Shown one piece after another: positions 57,530 through 64,000 of a DNA stretch of 64,000 nt; position 1 is the first letter of the stretch, and each line of letters begins with the position of its first letter. Under the pieces are notes generated by a model. The model was not told where the DNA came from. It searched no databases and saw nothing but the letters and a program-made list of their open reading frames with translations. The DNA is from Romanomermis culicivorax (Eukaryota; Nematoda; Enoplea; Mermithida; Mermithidae), in NCBI GenBank assembly GCA_963922205.1, contig CAWUHX010000227.1, positions 186,001-250,000 of the forward strand, given 5' to 3'. The position numbers and the translations under genes are program-made.

Positions 57530-60500
57530 TTATTGTTGCCCGCCGCCACCATAACCGCCGTATTGGAAGCTACCACGGCGAGGGTAGGGACCACCCTGAG
57601 CTCCACGACCCCTGAGGAATCCCCCAAAAACTCCTCGAGGTTGGGCCACACGAGGGGGTCCGCCCATCACCTGTCCTCTATACGGTTGCGGATTAACCAT
57701 CTTAAAGGGTCTACCTTGACCCTGTCCCTGACCCCAGCCCCGGCCATATTCCCCTCCAGTTCCCCTCTGGTACGAGCCCTGAGTGGAACTTACGGAAGAT
57801 ACTCCTGAAGCTGAGGTAGTGGACCTACCTTGACTTTGTTGATTCGCATATGGTAATTTGAATACTCCAGGCTGGTGCCGACCCTGCGAGTGAGACGATT
57901 GTCGCGAGTGCTGGCTCCTAGTCCTGGATGCATCCCTAGGTTGTCTCTCCGTTAACATTGGAATCTTGAAGGGTTGCCCCTCCTCATCCTCGGCCTTCTG
58001 GAACTTACCAGAAAACTTCTGAACCATATCAGACAACCTTCTTTTCGCTGCCATATCTGCTGCAGTTTGTTGGTGCTCCTGCATTCGGTTGGCGTACGCT
58101 TCCCTGAATGCAGTACTACCTTCTCCCCGCAGGTAGATAGAATAATATCTTTCCGTAACAAATGACTTGGCCCGTGCATCAATTGCACCAATATGTCTCG
58201 GGCCCAATTGCTGTTGTTCTAACTTTAGCAACACCATGGTACATAAGAATCTCACGGCTGCCATCACTATTTCCGCATCAAAATGATGAAACCAATTTGG
58301 CATGAACTTGAGCCAAATATATTCCCAAATGGGCTCAGGAACGTTTACATGATCATACAGGAAACCACCTTGAACATCAAAGTGATCCCCGTAATTCTCG
58401 TAAAGCTCCTCTACTCCATTATTCACTAATGCCCAGATGATTTGGTTCCTATTATCATCTGGCATATCCTGAGCAAAAAATTCGATCACCTCCAGTGTCG
58501 AAAAATCTATCCTTCCCTTCACCAAGGGAAACTTCTTATGGACGTCCCAGTAGTCTCTCAAAACAGAACTTAGGTACTCCAAAGTTACTTCCTTATCTCT
58601 ACTTCTCTTGACCGATTTTGTCGGTTCCGACGTAGAGGGTTTAGAAACAACTTTTTTCCCTGAAGCGCTGCTCTGGTCCTGCTGAGAAGTCTTATCCACC
58701 TTAGACACGGGCTTAGCCAAAGTACTTTTCGTCGTTGCACTTACCTGAGATGCAGACGATTTACTAGGTACTTTAGCCGAAGCAACCGTCGACTGCACCT
58801 GACTCGTAGAACTTTTGGTTCCAGGCATCAGGCTCGTCGGCGTAGTTCCCGTCTTGGATTTGGTTGAATCCGTCAATAAAGTTGTAGATCTTGCAAACTT
58901 CAAATCCACAGACGTAGAACTCCCTGTCTGTTCTCCTTCACCATCACTGATTTCAATAACATCTTCTTCTTCTCTCTTCTTAGCCCTATTGGCCTTTCGG
59001 GTTAATTTTCGTCTTCCTAATCTTTTAATTTGGTCGTCCGTACGACCTTCTGCTCTGAACTTTCTAACCTCTTCGGCAGTATACATACCTGGTATACCAC
59101 TGTCCATACTTGGATCTCTGGGCGCTACTTGAACTGTCGGCGTAACCTTGCTGACCGCAGGCTGGATGACCTGCGTACTAGCGGGTTGCGCCGGCAATTT
59201 CGGGATATGATAAGCAGTAGGCGGCTTGGCTGGAGCTTGCACGACTGTAGGCGCTGCCAGAGGCGTCGGCTGCGCCGTAAAACCAGCCAATACTAGTTCC
59301 AGCTGCTTCTGCTGCTGATCTAATCTCGCTTTCTGCTCCGCAAGCTGCTTAGTAAAAATCTCTTTCTGTCTCTCGATTTCCTTTTCAGCTTGCTCCCTGA
59401 GCCTTGCTTCAATTTCCTCTATTGCTGGACTTGCAGCAATCGTTATCAGATTGCTTTCATCCAACATCTGCTCTGCCCTGACATCCATTCCAGAAAGTAA
59501 ACTTTCTGTCTGATCTAATAATGAAGTTACCTGTGTTTCTTGATCAGGCTGTATCAACGATTCAACAGTGACCTCATTGTCCACTTCTAAATCGTCTCCT
59601 ACCTGATTCAAGTCTATGGGGGTGTTGAGGTCTGCAGGTATCACCTGTTGCTGTGCTTTCGCCGCAACAGGCTCAGCCTGCATCCCCTGCACCTGACCCA
59701 AACTACTCATATCAACTCCAGGTTGTTGACTCACCGTTGTGCTTACCTCAGTGCCTGTAACCGGCACTGCTGGCTGCTTACCTGTCGGCGTCACTACAAC
59801 CTTATCGCCAATATGCGTAATCGTAAAACCTGGAGCATCGGACGGCAATATGGGCTCAAAAAATGGCGGCTCGTAACCTGGAATGTATTCCGGTTGATAC
59901 TCTAAGACGCTCTTTTTCTGATTCTCCTTCGTTGCGTCCTCACTCATATCTATTGGGTATCGCAAACCTGGAACTCTAACAGCTATCTGGCGGAAGTAAA
60001 ACCTCTGATAGCAGTACGGATTATCTTTGTACTGCGGACACTCCGCCAAATGCTTCCTTTTATCTTCCGGTCTTTGCTCCCATGACTTTGTCTTGGGCCA
60101 AAATCGGATCGGCAGAAATCCGAAACGATTTCCCCAACATGTAATAGAATCGCCCTTGGTTGGCGTATGTACCTCTGTTACTGGAAGACTATTCAAAAAT
60201 GATAAGTACTGACCGTACCTATCTCCCCTCCACAACATCTTCAAGAGTTGTTCCTTTCCCTCAGGGCTAAAGGATCTCAAATAGTTGTGGTCAAGGAGAG
60301 AGGTAAGGTACTCCTCCGCTTCCTCTCTGCAAGCTGGCCAAAACAAATGAAACGTGAGCGGAACTTTATTACACACTGACTCCAAATTCTTAAAATTGTC
60401 CTCGATCAATATTTCAGAATAAGGAGAGATATCCATACTCCAGTGTTGTCTTACATACGAGTCTTTACCGTTCGAAACTCTGACCGGTTCATACTCGTGG

Positions 60501-61762
60501 TAATCAACTTCCAGAGATGGTATCTCCAATAACTGCTTCGTTTCTTTCCTATACCTTAGGTAATTCTCGTACAAAACCATAGATACTGGTTCATCGAGTC
60601 TACTGAAACTCTTCCCTCGATTAACCATATCTATCACCTTGTTCATTATTCGAGTTCTAATCTGCTTTTCCGACAAAGCTTCTTCGAACTCTTCATCCTC
60701 ACTTACCGTATCATTACCGTCTACATTCTTACTTTTTTCTTTAACGGTATAATCAGGATGAATACCTTTAGGTATACTTACGTCTCTCCCTCTCTTCGGA
60801 TTTGCCTCGTAATGAGGGAAGCTGTACTCCACATAGCCTCCAAATGAGGTGTCCATTTGGGCAGCCATACGGGCATACGCTTCCTGTCTCATTACGTGGT
60901 AAATAGCCGACGACTGCGGCTCCTCTACTTCCGGACTTCCACAAAAAGTCTGCCGAAAATTCTCTCCATGTATCATATTAAAAAACCTGTACGACATTAT
61001 CTGGATTTGATCCGCTTTCATCAAATCATGCGGAAAATACTGGAATCCGACCTCGACTTCCATAGCTAACTCATAGTGGAAAAACGCTAAGAAAACCAAC
61101 AATGAGTAGTAGGCATCCAGTGCTGAATACCTGATTTCAAACTGTGTCAACATATGCCTACAGAATCGTTCACGTTGCGCTCTCTGACGGAAATCGATTT
61201 GGAAATAACCAACGTCCGCCAGATACAGCTCCGTGAACAACCCTTTCAGCTTAAATGTTTCTGGGCAAAGTCCCAACTTCCTGGACATTGCCAAAAATCT
61301 TCCGTTCAATTGATCCCCTACCTTGGCTACTTCATAATAACGGCCATACGAAGATGCAATTCTATACTTGATCTCTGCTGTCAGATCAACATCCTGGTGA
61401 TTTCTGCCTGCGCCATTAACATTCCAGACGGCAACCAGATCTGTAACCAAGTTGTATCCAACGAGAAGCATGTCCGAATCTAAGAGCTCATGAATGAGCG
61501 TCCATTCCTTCGGCATGATTGTCGTAGTATCTACAACAAAGGTGTCTCCAGTCACCGTCGAGAAGCTAATGACTCTCGTGAACTCCTTCCCTTTTGGGTT
61601 ATCAACCCCAGAAGTCGCGAAAACCTTACTGATATACTCTTGAGTAACTTTTTCGGTATCAAAACCGATAACTGGCTGTCCTCGAAACCTACTGTCCTTT
61701 AAGGTTTCGATCATCTCAGCCACCTTACCTACCTCGACCAATTTCGGTTCCGTCAGTTCCAA
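57530..61762 (-). CDS. Retroelement ORF with N-terminal DEDDy 3'-5' exonuclease domain
   Basis: About 1410 codons without interruption. Residues 28-225 fit the RNase D / WRN-type exonuclease fold: motif I D35 and E37 (VIGFDTE), motif II D108 (VGYNLVTDL) and motif III Y212 and D216 (IRYSALDAYYSLL), i.e. all five acids/tyrosine of the DEDDy class, plus the typical VISFSTV strand and LYLADVGYFQIDFR stretch. Such enzymes degrade DNA or RNA from 3' ends with two metal ions. Then follow an acidic/Pro-rich middle, a coiled coil near 770-815 (ARLREQAEKEIERQKEIFTK), a Ser/Thr/Lys linker, a helical region (about 1080-1240) and a Gly/Arg/Gln-rich RGG-like tail. The codon at 61762 is TTG; the frame stays open upstream to about 61860, where an AATTTTTTAG acceptor lies, and the first in-frame ATG is residue 17 (61714). 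It stands where env would be. An alternative is an unusual Gag. Confidence 0.8.
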   Translation of the reverse strand: MELTEPKLVEVGKVAEMIETLKDSRFRGQPVIGFDTEKVTQEYISKVFATSGVDNPKGKEFTRVISFSTVTGDTFVVDTTTIMPKEWTLIHELLDSDMLLVGYNLVTDLVAVWNVNGAGRNHQDVDLTAEIKYRIASSYGRYYEVAKVGDQLNGRFLAMSRKLGLCPETFKLKGLFTELYLADVGYFQIDFRQRAQRERFCRHMLTQFEIRYSALDAYYSLLVFLAFFHYELAMEVEVGFQYFPHDLMKADQIQIMSYRFFNMIHGENFRQTFCGSPEVEEPQSSAIYHVMRQEAYARMAAQMDTSFGGYVEYSFPHYEANPKRGRDVSIPKGIHPDYTVKEKSKNVDGNDTVSEDEEFEEALSEKQIRTRIMNKVIDMVNRGKSFSRLDEPVSMVLYENYLRYRKETKQLLEIPSLEVDYHEYEPVRVSNGKDSYVRQHWSMDISPYSEILIEDNFKNLESVCNKVPLTFHLFWPACREEAEEYLTSLLDHNYLRSFSPEGKEQLLKMLWRGDRYGQYLSFLNSLPVTEVHTPTKGDSITCWGNRFGFLPIRFWPKTKSWEQRPEDKRKHLAECPQYKDNPYCYQRFYFRQIAVRVPGLRYPIDMSEDATKENQKKSVLEYQPEYIPGYEPPFFEPILPSDAPGFTITHIGDKVVVTPTGKQPAVPVTGTEVSTTVSQQPGVDMSSLGQVQGMQAEPVAAKAQQQVIPADLNTPIDLNQVGDDLEVDNEVTVESLIQPDQETQVTSLLDQTESLLSGMDVRAEQMLDESNLITIAASPAIEEIEARLREQAEKEIERQKEIFTKQLAEQKARLDQQQKQLELVLAGFTAQPTPLAAPTVVQAPAKPPTAYHIPKLPAQPASTQVIQPAVSKVTPTVQVAPRDPSMDSGIPGMYTAEEVRKFRAEGRTDDQIKRLGRRKLTRKANRAKKREEEDVIEISDGEGEQTGSSTSVDLKFARSTTLLTDSTKSKTGTTPTSLMPGTKSSTSQVQSTVASAKVPSKSSASQVSATTKSTLAKPVSKVDKTSQQDQSSASGKKVVSKPSTSEPTKSVKRSRDKEVTLEYLSSVLRDYWDVHKKFPLVKGRIDFSTLEVIEFFAQDMPDDNRNQIIWALVNNGVEELYENYGDHFDVQGGFLYDHVNVPEPIWEYIWLKFMPNWFHHFDAEIVMAAVRFLCTMVLLKLEQQQLGPRHIGAIDARAKSFVTERYYSIYLRGEGSTAFREAYANRMQEHQQTAADMAAKRRLSDMVQKFSGKFQKAEDEEGQPFKIPMLTERQPRDASRTRSQHSRQSSHSQGRHQPGVFKLPYANQQSQGRSTTSASGVSSVSSTQGSYQRGTGGEYGRGWGQGQGQGRPFKMVNPQPYRGQVMGGPPRVAQPRGVFGGFLRGRGAQGGPYPRRGSFQYGGYGGGGQQ

Positions 61763-63191
61763 CGGAAATCTCCCGAACGTCGTGGCAAACCATCGTTCTA
61801 ATTCGCCGACTCTGACAATGCATTTAACATTGTAGTCTAAAAAATTCAGGCGAAATGTTTACAACTTTTTAATGAAAATTTTTCCCAAAGCGGACAAACA
61901 TCGGTTAAATTCTACCTTCACCACAGATAGTAAGCACAAATAGGAAAGAAGAAAAGAAAATTGCAAGCAGGGGAAAATAAGGTACCAAACATATATTGGG
62001 TTAGTGTTGGCAGATAGTTAAACACAAGTGCGGCCCCGACTTCTACCTTATACGGGAGTACACGCACAGACCACCTGCGTCTTCCATCAATCGACTGCTA
62101 GCCGTCTCAATCCAACGCCCAAAACGGCCTATCCAATCAATAAATTAAGAATTTCCAAGAAGAAATTTGAAAATATATTTACTATTTTACCCAAAATGTG
62201 GAAATTCGTAGAAAATTAAGTAAAGATGGAATTTAGAAATTTAAATAAATTTTGAAATTATCTAACCCTAGTCGACTAGTTGCTACACTCCACTTCTTCC
62301 CCATCACATAGACGAATTTATTCAACTCGCTATGTGTGTAGAGGAATAATGTAGTTTCGCAAAAAGTCCAAATTTTGCGCTACGGGCAGCTTTGCCACAC
62401 TTTTTCAAGTTGACAGAACAATTATGTTCCCACTAAACTTTTACAATTGTCTAGGCCTTCGTCTAGACACCTGTGGGCTATAACATCCTGCTTTGCCCAA
62501 TAAATTTTTAAATTAAGTAAGTTTAAAACTTAGGTCGCTTACCATCGACTAAAAAATACCGATTGTTTTGCCGCACCTGCGGCTGTCCCTAGGTCACGTG
62601 GGGGTCCGTGACCAAATACTGCTTCGTCCGGCGTCCATTGGGGGGCCTGGACATTCCTTCCGCTTCTTTTTCGAATTCTACTAATTCCGCGCTATCAATT
62701 TTTGCAAAATTTTTTAAATTTGTTTAATATGAGCTGAAAAATCGACAAATTTTCCGCTTTCGCTACTTTTTGTCTATTTTCACTCTAAAACTCAGCGGTT
62801 TTCCCAATTCTTCCAATATTCACAGAATTGGGGGGCAACAACTAACTATTTCCTCCGAAATTAATCGGACTCGGGGAAATATAAAATTTAGGCCGCGAAA
62901 AAAGATTTAAAAATTTAGGTTTTTGCGAAGAGTGGTTTTTCACCAAAAATTTTGAGAAATTTTAAGATTTACGCGAGGGAAAATTAAAAATACACGATAA
63001 ATACGCGATAAATACATAAATAATTACAATTAAATACAATTTGTACTTAAATACAGAATTGGGGACGAAAAAATATGGGGGGGTATTCATACGCACACAC
63101 ACACGCGAAAAACGGCGCTACGCGCTACGGCAGTTTATAATTACTTATTTTCGAATCTACAGTAAACTGCGTGTCCTTAGATGACACGTCG
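61763..63191 (-). other. Noncoding gap between integrase and the exonuclease ORF
   Basis: No long ORF. It contains a T/A-rich part, several GC-rich phrases (62580-62660), a short ACACACACACGCG run near 63100 and, at its 3' end on the minus strand, AATTTTTTAG, a plausible splice acceptor leading into the next ORF. Confidence 0.5.
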
Positions 63192-64000
63192 TTAGACTGC
63201 AGCCATCTGCCAGTCTCGTAGCGAAAGTGCTTTAACCTGCTCACGGATACCACCTGCTTTTTCAGCGGCTCTCCAGTGAGCGATTTCAAGCACATTCTCT
63301 GATAATCTCCTATTATCAGTAACAACATACGATCCTTGCCACGGAAGACCCAGTTTTTTCTGTTTATCGACTTTCAGCAAAACCCAATCATTGACGGAAT
63401 AATCATGAGCCTTTGCTTTACGGTCAAAAAACTTTTTACTGCTCTCCGCAGCCTTCCTGATATTCTCAGCAATGGTCTCATAAGTTTCTACTAAGCTTTC
63501 GGTTAGTATATGCTTATAAGCCTCATAGTTCATTGGTAGAACTATGTTTCTAGCAACACCAATACTAATGCCAAAATTTGCCTCATGACCTCTCAATAAG
63601 GCAAATGGAGAACATCTCGTTGAGGTATGAGGTGTGGCATTATATGCAAAAACGACAGATTGCAAATATCTGTCCCACTTATCTGAATCCTCTATAGCAA
63701 CCTTTCGCAACTGCTTGATCAAGGTTTGGTTAAACCTTTCAACCATTCCATTTCCTTGTGGATGGTAGGCAGTTGTGAAAATCTTCTGACACTCCAACAA
63801 TTTACAGACTGAGGTCATCAAATCAGCTGTAAAGCATGAACCGTTATCACTCAACAATTTCACCGGGGTTCCATGCCTGAACACAATATTTCGAAGAAAA
63901 CTGTCCACAATGGTTACAGCAGATTGATCCGGGATCATTTCTGCTTCCACCCATTTTGTAAAGTAATCTTGAAATACTATCACATACGGTCTTTTCTCGC
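63192..64000 (-). CDS. Ty3-type integrase, C-terminal part of pol (open at the window edge)
   Basis: The frame is open to the right edge (upstream residues read RPY before VIVFQDYFTKWVEA). Counting from the codon at 63983, the catalytic triad is D6 (VFQDYF), D46 (LLSDNG) and E82 (NGMVERFNQTL), with the 35-residue D-E spacing of retroviral-type integrases. Downstream, RCSPFALLRGHEA and a KLGLPWQGSYVV element match the C-terminal domain of Ty3 integrases. It inserts the cDNA into the genome. The end after LSLRDWQMAAV shows no chromodomain. Confidence 0.9.
   Translation of the reverse strand, partial: EKRPYVIVFQDYFTKWVEAEMIPDQSAVTIVDSFLRNIVFRHGTPVKLLSDNGSCFTADLMTSVCKLLECQKIFTTAYHPQGNGMVERFNQTLIKQLRKVAIEDSDKWDRYLQSVVFAYNATPHTSTRCSPFALLRGHEANFGISIGVARNIVLPMNYEAYKHILTESLVETYETIAENIRKAAESSKKFFDRKAKAHDYSVNDWVLLKVDKQKKLGLPWQGSYVVTDNRRLSENVLEIAHWRAAEKAGGIREQVKALSLRDWQMAAV

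Larger units (their letters stand above)
56317..64000 (-). mobile_element. Ty3-type LTR retrotransposon with an extra exonuclease ORF (3' part)
   Basis: On the minus strand the window enters at the pol integrase (64000-63192), passes a 1.4-kb noncoding gap, an ORF of about 1410 codons (61762-57530), a 0.66-kb 3' leader, a purine tract and the 3' LTR (56868-56317). The 5' LTR, gag, protease, RT and RNase H would lie beyond the right edge. No stops interrupt either ORF, which points to recent activity. Confidence 0.75.

Noticed and set aside
57524-61702. Several plus-strand ORFs of 60-109 codons
   Set aside because: Antisense shadows of the 1410-codon exonuclease ORF.
1-64000. CRISPR arrays, bacterial operons, rRNA genes or complete tRNA genes
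   Set aside because: No regular repeat-spacer pattern, no ribosome-binding-site operons and no full cloverleaf or rRNA core sequence was seen; the tandem repeats present are degenerate and lack spacers.

Overview
The window looks like animal nuclear DNA, AT-rich and crowded with repeats. It is probably from a nematode or a close ecdysozoan relative. The support is: short host exons separated by introns ending in TTTCAG-type acceptors, a ZP-domain (cuticlin-type) gene, a PAT/DIRS-like tyrosine-recombinase retrotransposon, and interstitial TTAGGC/GCCTAA hexamers of the nematode telomere type. No species can be named from this sequence alone.

Host genes. (1) About 3.6-9.1 kb, minus strand: exons of a BUD13-like splicing factor, with the N-terminal exon lying on the wrong side of the rest, and a BEN-domain gene in between. 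(2) About 22.9-34.0 kb, plus strand: an eight-exon ZP-domain membrane protein whose exon phases all agree. (3) About 36.0-43.6 kb, plus strand: a previously unrecognised secreted cysteine-rich gene built from small alternating phase-2 exons. (4) 48.9-53.5 kb, plus strand: a mitochondrial carnitine/acylcarnitine carrier (SLC25A20 / DIF-1 type). (5) 54.2-55.9 kb, minus strand: ARPC4, the Arp2/3 complex 20 kDa subunit, with its first exon not found.

Mobile DNA. 13.9-14.9 kb: a broken LTR element (LTR, primer-binding site, start of gag). 15.8-20.9 kb: a PAT-like YR retrotransposon with split direct repeats, gag, RT/RNase H and tyrosine recombinase. 29.6-31.3 kb: a decayed PIF/Harbinger transposon with 48-bp terminal inverted repeats inside the ZP gene. 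11.9-12.3 and 47.6-47.9 kb: LINE fragments. 56.3-64.0 kb: the 3' part of a Ty3-type LTR element, running from the integrase, through an uninterrupted ORF of about 1410 codons that begins with an intact DEDDy 3'-5' exonuclease fold, to the 3' LTR. Foldback-like and MITE-like repeats fill much of the remainder, including a family in which a short self-complementary word changes from copy to copy.

The most unusual items are the exonuclease ORF in the env position of the Ty3 element, the modular cysteine-rich gene, the word-switching palindromic repeats and the scrambled BUD13 exon order. All homology calls come from recognising motifs by eye; no database search was run.
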